A DNA stretch of 64,000 nt. Origin: Novosphingobium sp. FKTRR1 (lineage in GTDB: Bacteria; Pseudomonadota; Alphaproteobacteria; Sphingomonadales; Sphingomonadaceae). Both the position numbers and the translations under genes were made by a program. Under the pieces are notes generated by a model. The model saw nothing but the letters and a program-made list of their open reading frames with translations. It ran no database searches and was not told the origin of the DNA. Below, piece by piece: positions 1-8,171 of this stretch (its first letter is position 1; each line of letters starts with the position of its first letter). The stretch lies in contig NZ_JAIZDA010000009.1 in NCBI RefSeq assembly GCF_020404405.1, positions 1 to 64,000 of the forward strand, given 5' to 3'.

Positions 1-127
1 ACCTCAAACTGCGCGCCATCACCTCGGAATGCTGCGCGGATAATTCTCGGAACGCTGCGCGCCATCACCTCGGAATCCCGCGCGCCATCAAATCGGAACA
101 CCGCGCGCGATCACCTCGGAATCCGCA
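1..127 (-). repeat. Degenerate ~23-bp tandem repeats, probable end of an IS21-family element
   Basis: Five to six imperfect copies of a 22-24 bp unit follow one another (about 1-20, 21-44, 45-66, 67-89, 90-112 and a partial copy from 113). The shared core is ACCTCGGAAT followed by a CGCGCGCCATC-like segment. There are no spacers. Multiple short repeats close to the tips are characteristic of IS21-family insertion sequences, whose ends are also typically 5'-TG...CA-3'. On the minus strand the last copy begins with TG at 127-126, and protein-like coding sequence of an M23 peptidase starts immediately after it. I infer that this is one end of an IS21-like element whose transposase genes lie left of the window. 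The other end and the target duplication are not visible. Confidence 0.6.
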
Positions 128-1372
128 CGGTCGGGCGCGTGGCTCGATGAAGCGCAACAGTCCGAATGGCGCAGCCTTGCGATCAAGCCATGGCAGCGTG
201 GCGCCGGGCAGGGCCGTCATTTTGCGGCTGGTGAGGCGGTGGTGCGGCTCGACAATGTGCCCGAGCGGCCGATAATCGAACTGACGGCCACGCTGGGCGA
301 GGACGATTCGTTGACGCGCATGTTGCAGCGCGCGGGCGTCGCTTCGGGTGACGCCGGGCAAGTGGCGGCACTCATTGATCGCGCCGTGCCTGCAGATACC
401 ATCGCGCCCGGCATGCGCTTTGATCTGACGCTGGGGCACCGCGCCAGCCCCGCCGATCCGCGCCCGTTGCAGGCACTGCGGTTCCGTCCGCGCTTCGATC
501 TGGCGCTTGTCATCGGGCGTACGGGTGGGGGTACGCTGGCGCTTGAGCGACACCCGATCGCGGTCGATACCGCGCCGTTGCGGCTGAGCGGGATCGTCGG
601 GCAGAGCCTCTATCGCACCGCGCGCGGGGCCGGGGCCCCCCCCGACACTGTCCAGACGTTCCTGCAGACGATCGATTCGCATTTGCCGTTCGAGGCGATC
701 GACCCGGGTGACACGTTCGATCTGGTGGTCGATTACAAGCGCGCCGCCGACGGACAAGGTGCGGTCGGCAATCTGCTTTACGCTGGTATCGTGCGGCAGG
801 GCCATCCGCTGGTGCAACTGCTGCGCTGGGGCAACGATGGCGCGTATGCCACGCTGGATGACCTGCGCGGCGATGCGGCGGGTGAGGGCGGCGCGCTGCT
901 CTCGCCGGTGGCGGGTGCGATCACCTCGGGCTTCGGAATGCGGCGCCACCCGATCCTTGGCTTCGTGCGCCTGCATGCCGGGGTCGATTTTGCCAGTTCC
1001 TACGGTGCGCCGGTCTATGCCGTGGCCGAGGGCGCCGTGACCTTTGCCGGGTGGCATGGTGGCCATGGGAACTATGTGCGGATCGACCATGGCGGCGGAA
1101 TCGGCACCGGTTATGGCCACATGAGCCGACTTGCCGTTGCACCGGGCATGGCGGTGCGGCGCGGGCAGGTGATCGGCTATGTCGGATCGACCGGGCTGTC
1201 GACCGGACCGCACTTGCACTATGAAGTATATCGCGGTGGCCAGCCCATCGACCCGCTGTCGCTGCGCAGTCTTGCACCGCGCCATCAGGTTGATCCCGTA
1301 CAATTGGCTGCATTTCGCACCCGGCTTGCCCAACTGACTGCTTTGCCGCAGGGAATCTTGCCAAGACGGTAA
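128..1372 (+). CDS. M23 family metallopeptidase, 5'-truncated at the repeat boundary
   Basis: This is a peptidoglycan endopeptidase of the LytM/M23 type. The C-terminal half carries the zinc-site signature: H-x3-D in RLHAGVDF, then HLH in TGPHLHYEV, with the usual GAPVYA and GHMSRL blocks between. Upstream is a domain of about 200 residues like that in other sphingomonad M23 proteins. The reading frame is open from position 44, but residues encoded left of about 128 are repeat sequence and not peptidase-like, and no membrane anchor or signal peptide is left. The gene therefore looks decapitated by the insertion-sequence end. A GTG at 239 could still start a shorter 377-residue product without a signal peptide, which would then be misplaced in the cytoplasm. 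It is probably a pseudogene or a fragment. hemB follows 54 bases later. Confidence 0.75.
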   Translation, partial: RSGAWLDEAQQSEWRSLAIKPWQRGAGQGRHFAAGEAVVRLDNVPERPIIELTATLGEDDSLTRMLQRAGVASGDAGQVAALIDRAVPADTIAPGMRFDLTLGHRASPADPRPLQALRFRPRFDLALVIGRTGGGTLALERHPIAVDTAPLRLSGIVGQSLYRTARGAGAPPDTVQTFLQTIDSHLPFEAIDPGDTFDLVVDYKRAADGQGAVGNLLYAGIVRQGHPLVQLLRWGNDGAYATLDDLRGDAAGEGGALLSPVAGAITSGFGMRRHPILGFVRLHAGVDFASSYGAPVYAVAEGAVTFAGWHGGHGNYVRIDHGGGIGTGYGHMSRLAVAPGMAVRRGQVIGYVGSTGLSTGPHLHYEVYRGGQPIDPLSLRSLAPRHQVDPVQLAAFRTRLAQLTALPQGILPRR

Positions 1373-1426
1373 ACAAGACGTTCACGGGCGTTGCTCCGCA
1401 GCGACTTGGCGCTTAGACAGTTGTCC

Positions 1427-2422
1427 ATGACCGCAAGTTTCCCGCAAGCCCGCCTGCGCCGTACGCGCGCGACGGCATGGAGCCGTGCCCTGCACCGCGA
1501 AGTGCTGGTGACTCCCGCCGATCTGATCTGGCCGCTGTTCGTGACCGAAGGGCGCGGGGTCGAAGACCCCATTGCGTCGCTTCCCGGCGTGTCGCGCTGG
1601 TCGGTAGATGGCATCGTGGCGCAAGCGAAACAGGCGATCGCGGTCGGCATTCCGTGCCTTGCGCTGTTTCCCAATACCCAGCCCGAACGGCGCAGCCCCG
1701 ATGGCGCCGAGGCGCTCAACCCCGATAACCTGATGTGCCGCGCCATTCGCGCCATCCGCGATGCCTGCGGCGATGATATCGGCATCCTGACCGATGTCGC
1801 ACTCGACCCCTATACCAGCCACGGGCAGGACGGGCTTATCGACGACGCGGGCTACGTTCTCAACGACGCCACGGTCGAGGCGCTGGTGGGCCAGAGCCTG
1901 AATCAGGCGGCCGCCGGGGCCGACATCATCGCCCCTTCGGACATGATGGATGGCCGCATCGGCGCGATCCGTGACGCGCTGGAAGGCGAAGGTTACGCCA
2001 ACGTGCAGATCATGGCCTATGCGGCCAAATATGCCTCGGCCTTCTACGGCCCGTTCCGCGACGCGGTCGGCAGTCGCGGGCTGCTGAAGGGCGACAAGAA
2101 GACCTATCAGATGGATCCTGCCAACGCCGAGGAGGCTTTGCGCGAGGTCGAGCTTGACCTTGCCGAAGGGGCCGACAGCGTGATGGTCAAACCTGGCCTG
2201 CCCTATCTGGACATCGCGTTCCGGGTGAAGCAGGCGTTCGGGGTGCCGGTGTTCGCCTACCAGGTCAGCGGCGAATACGCGATGATCGAGGCGGCCGTGG
2301 CGGCAGGAGCGGGCGAGCGCGATGCGCTGGTGCTGGAAACCCTGCTGGCCTTCAAGCGGGCTGGTTGCTCGGGTGTGCTGACCTATCATGCGCTCCATGC
2401 GGCAAGGCTTCTTCATGGCTGA
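1427..2422 (+). CDS. hemB: Porphobilinogen synthase (delta-aminolevulinic acid dehydratase)
   Basis: HemB condenses two 5-aminolevulinate molecules into porphobilinogen in cytoplasmic haem and tetrapyrrole synthesis. The 331-residue product has the usual family length and landmarks: an RLRRTR N-terminus, LFPNT, the D-x-ALDPYTSHGQDG segment, the two Schiff-base lysine regions (MAYAAKYASAFYGPFR and VMVKPGLPYLD), and the QVSGEYAM motif. The start is taken at ATG 1427 because family members begin close to this point; an in-frame TTG at 1391 would add 12 residues unlike the family. The stop overlaps the ATG of the next gene (2415), so hemB probably heads a translationally coupled unit running to DUF167. 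Confidence 0.96.
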   Translation: MTASFPQARLRRTRATAWSRALHREVLVTPADLIWPLFVTEGRGVEDPIASLPGVSRWSVDGIVAQAKQAIAVGIPCLALFPNTQPERRSPDGAEALNPDNLMCRAIRAIRDACGDDIGILTDVALDPYTSHGQDGLIDDAGYVLNDATVEALVGQSLNQAAAGADIIAPSDMMDGRIGAIRDALEGEGYANVQIMAYAAKYASAFYGPFRDAVGSRGLLKGDKKTYQMDPANAEEALREVELDLAEGADSVMVKPGLPYLDIAFRVKQAFGVPVFAYQVSGEYAMIEAAVAAGAGERDALVLETLLAFKRAGCSGVLTYHALHAARLLHG

Positions 2423-2969
2423 CTTCCGGCTTGAGACCGAGCGACTGGTCTTGCGTGACTGGCGCGAGGATGACGTCGCGCCATTTCACGCGCTCTGTTC
2501 GGATGCGCGCGTGATGGAATTCCTTGGCCCACTGCAGGAACGCTCCGAAGCCGAAGCTGCGGTGGAGCGGCAGAATGCGTTGCAGGATCTGGTCGGCTAT
2601 TGCTTCTGGGCGCTGGAGCGGCGGTCTGACGGGGCGTTCCTTGGCTTTTGCGGGCTCAAGCCCGGACCCGAGGGTACCCCGCTCGATGGGGTGACCGAGA
2701 TCGGCTGGCGACTGGCGTATGAGGCGTGGGGACAGGGTTATGCGCGCGAGGCAGCGCTGACGGCGCTGGCGTGGGGCTTTGCCAACCTGTTCGACCAGAC
2801 GATCTGGGCCATGACCGTCCCCGCCAACCTCCGCTCGCAAGGGCTGATGCAGCGCCTTGGTATGCGGCGGCATGAACGGCTCGATTTCGATCATCCCTCG
2901 CTGGCCGAAGGTGACCCGTTGCGGCGCCATGTGGTCTATGCGATCGGGCGTGGGGACACACTGCGCTGA
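2415..2969 (+). CDS. GNAT family N-acetyltransferase (RimJ/RimL-like)
   Basis: A 184-residue acetyl-CoA-dependent acetyltransferase of the GNAT fold. It opens with the typical ETERLVLRDWREDD block. The acetyl-CoA binding loop region reads EIGWRLAYEAWGQGYAREA (W-GQGYA-EA), and a C-terminal NLRSQGLMQRLGM segment corresponds to motif B. The start at ATG 2415 overlaps the hemB stop by 8 bases, which argues for coupling; an ATG at 2388 inside hemB would add nine residues. The substrate cannot be read from sequence; relatives acetylate ribosomal protein N-termini, amino acids or antibiotics. Position between hemB and a gamma-carbonic anhydrase gives no specific hint. Confidence 0.9.
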   Translation: MADFRLETERLVLRDWREDDVAPFHALCSDARVMEFLGPLQERSEAEAAVERQNALQDLVGYCFWALERRSDGAFLGFCGLKPGPEGTPLDGVTEIGWRLAYEAWGQGYAREAALTALAWGFANLFDQTIWAMTVPANLRSQGLMQRLGMRRHERLDFDHPSLAEGDPLRRHVVYAIGRGDTLR

Positions 2970-2991
2970 CGCTGCTTGGGGACGAATCCTG

Positions 2992-3564
2992 ATGGCCAAT
3001 GATATCACCATCGCCGCGATCAACGGCAAGACGCCGCGCATCCATCCCAGCGCCTTCATCGCGCCGGGATGCCGGATCATCGGCGATGTCGAGATCGGGG
3101 CGGAGGCGTCGATCTGGTACAACTGTGTCTTGCGTGCTGACGTCAACCGCATCGTCATCGGTGCGCGCACCAACATCCAGGATGGCACGGTTATCCACTG
3201 CGACAGCCCCGATCCACGCCATCCCGAAGGATTTCCGACGCTGATCGGCGATGACGTGCTGGTCGGGCACATGGCGATGATCCACGGTTGTGTCGTGCAC
3301 GACCGTGGCTTTGTCGGGTTGTCGTCCACGGTGATGAATGGCTGCGTGATCGAAAGCGACGGGATGCTGGCGGCAGGCGCGCTATTGACCCCGGGCAAAA
3401 AGATCGGCCGCGCCCAATTGTGGGGCGGGCGCCCCGCGGCCTACATGCGCGACCTTACCGAAGCGGCGCTGGCCGAAATGCAACTGGGCGTCGCGCATTA
3501 CGTACGCAACGGGCAGGCGCACAAGGCTGCGCTTGCACACACGCTTGGCCAGACCGAAGCCTGA
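2992..3564 (+). CDS. Gamma-carbonic anhydrase family protein
   Basis: A 190-residue left-handed beta-helix protein made of hexapeptide repeats (for example SAFIAPGCRIIGDVEIGAEASIW). The three zinc-binding histidines of gamma carbonic anhydrases are seen in VIHCDS and VGHMAMIHGC, and the region around DGTVIH matches the CaiE/PaaY/YrdA family. It is probably a cytoplasmic homotrimer; carbonic anhydrase activity is plausible but many relatives have no proven activity. The start at ATG 2992 gives the usual family N-terminus; the longer open frame from 2857 lies inside the preceding gene and is not family-like. The 3' end overlaps the start of the DUF167 frame by 32 bases. Confidence 0.92.
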   Translation: MANDITIAAINGKTPRIHPSAFIAPGCRIIGDVEIGAEASIWYNCVLRADVNRIVIGARTNIQDGTVIHCDSPDPRHPEGFPTLIGDDVLVGHMAMIHGCVVHDRGFVGLSSTVMNGCVIESDGMLAAGALLTPGKKIGRAQLWGGRPAAYMRDLTEAALAEMQLGVAHYVRNGQAHKAALAHTLGQTEA

Positions 3565-3832
3565 TCTGCCGTCGCCCGCCGCATTGCGCGCGGTGGCCGA
3601 TGATGATGGGCGACTGGCCGTACGCGTGACGCCGGGCGCGCGCAGCGAAGGTGTCAGCATCGAGGATGGGCGCGTGCTGGTGAAAGTCCGCGTCAAACCC
3701 GAAGATGGCAAGGCCACTGCCGCGGTCGCATCGTTATTGGCGCAGGCACTCGGTGTGCCAGCAAGCGCGGTTGCCTTGTTGCGCGGCGCAACTTCGCGCG
3801 AGAAGCTGTTCAGGATTCCGCCGGCAGTCTGA
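3533..3832 (+). CDS. DUF167 (YggU family) protein
   Basis: A small cytoplasmic protein of 99 residues with the DUF167 pattern: RVTPGARSEGV, then VRVKPEDGKATAAV, then an LLRGATSREK ending. Function is unknown throughout the family. No ATG is available, so the start is uncertain; TTG 3533, inside the preceding gene, gives the frame shown, and a GTG near 3592 would give a product close to the core domain. It is the last gene of the hemB unit. Its last 23 bases overlap the 3' end of the convergent DUF1275 gene, an unusually tight arrangement that leaves no room for a separate terminator. Confidence 0.8.
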   Translation: MHTRLARPKPDLPSPAALRAVADDDGRLAVRVTPGARSEGVSIEDGRVLVKVRVKPEDGKATAAVASLLAQALGVPASAVALLRGATSREKLFRIPPAV

Positions 3833-4448
3833 ACGCCAGGACGACCATCCCCAGCGCATAGACGGCGGCAATCCACAGGCAACCGAACGGGAGTTGGTGC
3901 TGCAGGAATGCGCCGCAGACCGCCCCGGTCAACAGGCCGATCCACAGCAAGGCCCAGGCACTCCACGCCGGACCGGGTGCGCCTACCAGCCTTGCTGCCA
4001 GCCCTTGGCCGATCTTGACCAGCGCTCCGGTCATGTAGGTCAGGCCGATCGCCACTTCGCCCCCGCGCTGAAACGTGTTGTTGAGCGCGCCCATCGCCAC
4101 CACCAGCGCACCCAGCATCGCCAGTTCTGCACCCGCAGCGCGCGCTATCGCTCCGAGCAGGAGCAACACCGCCACAAGGCCGATCACCGCAGCCTTGCGG
4201 TGGTGCCCCGCCTTGTGCGCCAACACCGATCCCGCCGCAACGCCGCCGACGAAGCCGGAGATCAGCACCAGCGGTATCCAGGTGCGCGCGGGCGATGTAC
4301 CCAAGGCAACGCCCAGCCGCGTGGTATTGCCCGACATGAACGACACGAAATAGCCGTCGGCCGACAGGAAACCTACCGCATCGACAAAGCCCGCGAGCGC
4401 GGCCAGTGCAATGGCAAGGCGGCGGCGGGCAAAGTCATATTCGATCAT
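3810..4448 (-). CDS. DUF1275 (YoaK family) membrane protein
   Basis: A 212-residue integral membrane protein with about six hydrophobic segments. The N-terminal FVDAVGFL and the MSGNTTRLG motif are the hallmarks of the DUF1275/YoaK family, and the ALNNTFQRGGEVAIGLTYMTG segment (written across residues 120-145) is the second conserved block. Family function is unknown; a small-molecule transporter role is only suggested. It lies 55 bases downstream of the truncated haemoglobin gene on the same strand and may be co-transcribed with it and the DNA ligase. It converges with and overlaps DUF167. Confidence 0.88.
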   Translation of the reverse strand: MIEYDFARRRLAIALAALAGFVDAVGFLSADGYFVSFMSGNTTRLGVALGTSPARTWIPLVLISGFVGGVAAGSVLAHKAGHHRKAAVIGLVAVLLLLGAIARAAGAELAMLGALVVAMGALNNTFQRGGEVAIGLTYMTGALVKIGQGLAARLVGAPGPAWSAWALLWIGLLTGAVCGAFLQHQLPFGCLWIAAVYALGMVVLAFRLPAES

Positions 4449-4503
4449 GGCGTCATTCTAGCGCGAGGGTCGCGCCTTGCACAACACGCCAGAAAGGTGT
4501 GCC

Positions 4504-4941
4504 TCAACCTCGCGCCATGCCCAGCGCCATGCGCTCCATCACGGTGGCAAAGGCATCGGCCATTTCGGTGTCCTGCGGCGCCACAGCGGCGATCGCGCGG
4601 CGCATCGCAGTGACCCATTGCCGCGCGGTGACAGCGGTGATCGCGAAGGGGGCGTGGACCGATCCCATGCACTTTCCCGGATTGGCCAGCGACCAGTCGC
4701 GCGGACCGCCGCTCCATCCGGCAAGGAACGACGCCAGCGAATCACGCATCGGTGCCAGGTCTGCGCCATGCATCGCGCGCAATTCCGCAAATTCAGGCTC
4801 CTGTTCCATCAGGTCATAGAACCGGTTGGTGATCTGCCGCAGCACCGCAAGGCCGCCGATACGATGATAGGGTGATAGGGTATCGTTTTCGGCGGTGCTG
4901 GCCACGGTCAGTTTGCTCCGGACAGGGATCGTCAGGATCAT
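4504..4941 (-). CDS. Truncated (group II-like) haemoglobin
   Basis: A 145-residue 2-on-2 globin. Visible features are the start of helix A/B with YHRIGG, an N-R-F-Y-D-L-M segment with the distal-side tyrosine, FLAGWSGGPRDW typical of group II truncated haemoglobins, and the proximal haem histidine in MGSVHAPF. Such proteins bind oxygen or nitric oxide and are thought to help with redox or nitrosative stress; the exact role here is unknown. The start at 4941 gives a slightly long N-terminus before the conserved YHRIGG. It lies 37 bases downstream of the DNA ligase gene and 55 upstream of DUF1275, all on the minus strand. Confidence 0.88.
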   Translation of the reverse strand: MILTIPVRSKLTVASTAENDTLSPYHRIGGLAVLRQITNRFYDLMEQEPEFAELRAMHGADLAPMRDSLASFLAGWSGGPRDWSLANPGKCMGSVHAPFAITAVTARQWVTAMRRAIAAVAPQDTEMADAFATVMERMALGMARG

Positions 4942-4978
4942 GAATGGCGGCGAACCTGCCCAGTCGCCTTGATCCCGA

Positions 4979-6574
4979 TCAATCCGCGATCATGGCTCGC
5001 AAGGTCTCCAGTCGGTCGGCCTCGTGCGCGGGTTTGTCGGTGCGGATGCGGCTGATGCGCGGGAAACGCATCGCCACGCCAGATTTGTGGCGCTTGCTGG
5101 CATGGACCGAATCGAAGGCTACTTCGAACACCAGCGACTTGTCGGTTTCACGCACTGGCCCGAATTTCGCCACTGTATGCGCGCGCACGTGGGCATCCAG
5201 CATCTTGAGTTCGGCATCGGTGAACCCGAAATAGGCCTTGCCGACCGGTAGCAGTTCGGCCCCGGCATCGGGATCTCCGTTCCAGCAGCCAAAGGTGAAA
5301 TCCGAATAGAAGCTCGATCGCTTGCCGCTGCCGCGTTGCGCATACATCAGCACGCAGTCGATCAGCAGCGGTTCGCGCTTCCATTTGTACCACAATCCGG
5401 CGCGGCGCCCGGCGACATAGGGCGAATCGCGCCGCTTGAGCATCACGCCCTCGATGGCATCGCTGCGGGCCTGCGCACGAATTTCAGCCAGTTCGTCGAA
5501 ATCGCGCGCTGGAATGACGGCGGACAAGTCGAAGCGGGCCGGATCGAGCCGGGGCAGCAGCGCTTCGAGCCTTGCGCGCCGCTCGGTCCAGGGCAGCGCA
5601 CGCAAGTCCTCACCATCTGCTACCAGCACGTCGTAGAGCCGCACGAAGGCCGGTGCCTCGGCCAGCAGCTTGCGTGACACGGTCTTGCGGCCAAGCCGTT
5701 GCTGCAGCGCGTTGAAGCTGGCGGCTCCACCGGCTTGCCCGCCTTGATGGTTTCCGCGCACCAGCAATTCGCCATCTAGCACCAAGGGCTCGTCCAGCGC
5801 ATCGACCACGTCAGGAAACGCGGCGGAAATGTCGTCGCCGCCACGCGAATAGAGCCGCGTCTGCCCACCGGCATGGGCGATTTGCACGCGAATGCCGTCC
5901 CACTTCCATTCAGCGGCGAACGCGGCAAGATCAAGCGTCTCCTCCTCCAGCGGGTGCGACAGCATGAACGGGCGGAAAGCCGGAGTGTCTCCGGCATGCG
6001 GCGCTGGGGCCACCCCCAGCGCCCAATCGAACAGCGGGCGGTAGGGCGGCGATTGGCCGTGCCAATATTCCTCGACCTCCTCCACCGCCACGCCAAAGGC
6101 CTGAGCAAACGCCACTTTGGCAAGGCGCGCCGAAATCCCGATTCGCAAGGCACCGGTGGCGAGCTTGATCAACGCATACCGGCCATTGGCATCGAGCCGG
6201 TCGAGCAGTTCGGCCAGCGCGGCAGGTGCGCTTTGCCGGGTGGTGTCGTGCAGCGCGGCAACTGCTTGCGCCACGCTCGGCGCCGACATGCACGCACCGG
6301 GAGGCTCGGGCCAGAGCAGGCTGGCCGTCTCGGCCGTATCGCCGACATAGTCGCGCGACAATGCCCACAGCACCGGGTCCACCCGGGTGGCGATCAGCGC
6401 GCGTACGGTCGAGGCCTTTACCGCTGGAAAGTCGATTCCATCGGTCAGCGCGGCCAGCACCCAGCCCCGATCGGGATCGGGTGTTTCGCGTAGGTAGTCA
6501 GCGATCAGAGCCAGCTTGCCCTTGCGCGAGCGGGTGTAGACCAGCGCATCCATCAGCGCGGCGAAACGTTCCAT
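4979..6574 (-). CDS. Cisplatin damage response-type ATP-dependent DNA ligase
   Basis: A 531-residue ATP-dependent DNA ligase, distinct from the NAD-dependent replicative LigA. An N-terminal DNA-binding domain (residues 1-200, with ALIKLATGALRIGISARL) is followed by the adenylation domain with the nucleotidyl lysine in EWKWDGIRV (about K224), motif III near LYDVLV, motif IV EGVMLKRRDSPY and motif V WYKWKREP, then an OB domain. In many proteobacteria this ligase works with an MBL-fold exonuclease in repair of cisplatin and other DNA damage. That partner is present here at 7025-8047 but is separated by a small gene on the other strand. ATG 6574 is preferred; 19 extra residues from 6631 are not family-like. 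Confidence 0.94.
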   Translation of the reverse strand: MERFAALMDALVYTRSRKGKLALIADYLRETPDPDRGWVLAALTDGIDFPAVKASTVRALIATRVDPVLWALSRDYVGDTAETASLLWPEPPGACMSAPSVAQAVAALHDTTRQSAPAALAELLDRLDANGRYALIKLATGALRIGISARLAKVAFAQAFGVAVEEVEEYWHGQSPPYRPLFDWALGVAPAPHAGDTPAFRPFMLSHPLEEETLDLAAFAAEWKWDGIRVQIAHAGGQTRLYSRGGDDISAAFPDVVDALDEPLVLDGELLVRGNHQGGQAGGAASFNALQQRLGRKTVSRKLLAEAPAFVRLYDVLVADGEDLRALPWTERRARLEALLPRLDPARFDLSAVIPARDFDELAEIRAQARSDAIEGVMLKRRDSPYVAGRRAGLWYKWKREPLLIDCVLMYAQRGSGKRSSFYSDFTFGCWNGDPDAGAELLPVGKAYFGFTDAELKMLDAHVRAHTVAKFGPVRETDKSLVFEVAFDSVHASKRHKSGVAMRFPRISRIRTDKPAHEADRLETLRAMIAD

Positions 6575-6693
6575 TTCAGCGCCCTGCTTTGCTACGTGGA
6601 TGCAAATCCGCTTTCGCAGGGCGGTTGGCAAAGCTAGGCTTCGGGGCGGAGCGGACTGCCGGTCGCGCGCTCGAACAGAAGGAATGACTGCCC

Positions 6694-7011
6694 ATGAAGG
6701 CTGCCCTTACGCTTGTCCCCCTGCTGGTGCTTTCCACGCCCGCGCTTGCCGCTGGCCCGGTCGAGCCGCCGCAGGCCGCCGCAACTGCCGCACCTGCGGC
6801 CAAGTTCACGCTCGAAACGCCGATCGAGGCGCTTGTCGCCGATCCAGCGGCAAAGGCGGTAATCGACAAGGACTTGCCCGGCCTCGTCAGCCATCCGCAG
6901 TATGAAATGTTCAAGAGCATGGGCCTGTCCACGCTTGCCGGGTTTGCTGCCGACAGGCTGACTCCCGAAGTGCTGGCCAAGGTCAAGACCGAGCTGTCGC
7001 AGATCAAGTGA
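6694..7011 (+). CDS. Small secreted protein of unknown function
   Basis: A 105-residue product with a clear signal peptide (MKAALTLVPLLVLSTPALAA, cleavage expected after ALA-A). After an Ala/Pro-rich stretch the mature part contains a compact helical block beginning TPIEALVADPAAKAVI and ending LPGL, followed by two more predicted helices. I have the impression of similar short secreted proteins in other sphingomonads but do not recognise a named family. It is the only plus-strand gene between the ligase and its exonuclease partner, 119 bases from the ligase start and 13 bases from the exonuclease stop. The signal peptide and regular codon use argue that it is real. Confidence 0.75.
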   Translation: MKAALTLVPLLVLSTPALAAGPVEPPQAAATAAPAAKFTLETPIEALVADPAAKAVIDKDLPGLVSHPQYEMFKSMGLSTLAGFAADRLTPEVLAKVKTELSQIK

Positions 7012-7024
7012 CGTTCCACGTGGA

Positions 7025-8047
7025 TCACTCGCTCTCGTCGTCATAGCCGACAAGGGCGAGTGCCCGTGCCGGGCGCTGGTGCAGCGCACACCAGCGCAAC
7101 AGCGCGTCTTCGCGCCCGTGCGTGATCCAGGTCTGCTCCGGGTCTACCTCGCTGATCGTGGATGTCAGTTCGTCCCAGTCGGCATGGTCGGAAATGATCA
7201 GTGGCAGCTCGACATTGCGCTGCCTTGCGCGCTGGCGCACCCGCATCCAGCCTGAAGCCATCGCGGTGAGAGGATCGGGCATGGCGCGGCTCCAGCGGTC
7301 GTTGAGCGCCGATGGTGGGCACAGCACGATCTGTCCGGCCAACGCGGCGCGGGGCAGACCAGCGACCGGTCGCAGATCGCCGAGCGGCACGCCCAGTTCT
7401 TCGTACAGCCGGCACATCCGTTCCATCGCGCCATGCAGGTAGATCGGATCATGGTATCCGGCGCGCCGCAATTCGGCGATCACCCGCTGCGCCTTGCCCA
7501 GCGCGTATGCACCGACCAGAATGCAACGCTCGGGATTGGCCGTGCGCACGGCGATCAGCCGGGCGATTTCCTGCGTGATCGGTGGATGGCGGAAAACTGG
7601 CAGGCCGAATGTCGCCTCGGTGATCAGCACATCGCAAGATACCGGTTGAAACGGCGCGCAAGTGGGATCGGGCGCGCGTTTGTAGTCGCCGGTCACGATC
7701 ACGCGTTCGCCGGCCTGTTCAAGCAGGATCTGGGCCGAACCCAGCACATGCCCCGCCGGGTGGAAGCTGACCCTGATGCCGCCGGACAGCAGCAGCGATT
7801 CGCCATAGCCGACGGCCTGTCCGCCCTCGGCCACGCCATAACGTAACGCCATGATCGCAAGGGTTTCGGGCGTGGCGATGGTGCGGCCATGCCCGCCACG
7901 CGCATGGTCAGCATGGCCATGCGTGACCAGCGCGGTGCCGACAGGGTGCGAAGGATCGATCCACGCATCGGCCTCGGGCAGGTACAATCCTTGCGGCTCC
8001 GGGCGGATCCAGGCGAAATCGGCAACCATCACCGCATCAATGCGCAT
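7025..8047 (-). CDS. Ligase-associated DNA exonuclease (MBL-fold, Snm1-like)
   Basis: A 340-residue metallo-beta-lactamase-fold protein. The metal-binding signature THGHADHARGG (HxHxDH) is followed by the second histidine in FHPAGHVLGS, the aspartate in VTGDYKR, and the late-motif ISDHADWDEL and ITHGRED, as in the Snm1/Pso2-like exonuclease group. In many proteobacteria the gene sits directly next to the cisplatin-type ATP-dependent DNA ligase, and together they act in DNA damage repair. Here the ligase lies about 450 bases downstream on the same strand, separated by a plus-strand secreted-protein gene. ATG 8047 is chosen; 25 further codons to 8122 are not family-like. Confidence 0.92.
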   Translation of the reverse strand: MRIDAVMVADFAWIRPEPQGLYLPEADAWIDPSHPVGTALVTHGHADHARGGHGRTIATPETLAIMALRYGVAEGGQAVGYGESLLLSGGIRVSFHPAGHVLGSAQILLEQAGERVIVTGDYKRAPDPTCAPFQPVSCDVLITEATFGLPVFRHPPITQEIARLIAVRTANPERCILVGAYALGKAQRVIAELRRAGYHDPIYLHGAMERMCRLYEELGVPLGDLRPVAGLPRAALAGQIVLCPPSALNDRWSRAMPDPLTAMASGWMRVRQRARQRNVELPLIISDHADWDELTSTISEVDPEQTWITHGREDALLRWCALHQRPARALALVGYDDESE

Positions 8048-8171
8048 GGTTTGCGCTTCGTTCCAGTGGCCGTGCGGGAAGCTGACCAAGAAAAAGGCGG
8101 CGGAGGCACCCTTGCCCCACACCGCCTTGATCTCAAATGCATGCTACTTTGCCCGTTCGGGCAGCGCAGCG

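Noticed and set aside
1..127. Repeats as a CRISPR array
   Set aside because: Units of about 23 bp follow each other directly, vary in sequence and have no unique spacers.
2857..2991. Upstream extension of the gamma-carbonic anhydrase frame
   Set aside because: The added 45 residues overlap the acetyltransferase gene and do not look like the family N-terminus.
8151..8162. GCCCG-TT-CGGGC dyad as clpA terminator
   Set aside because: Loop of only two bases and no T-run on the minus strand; too weak to list as a terminator.
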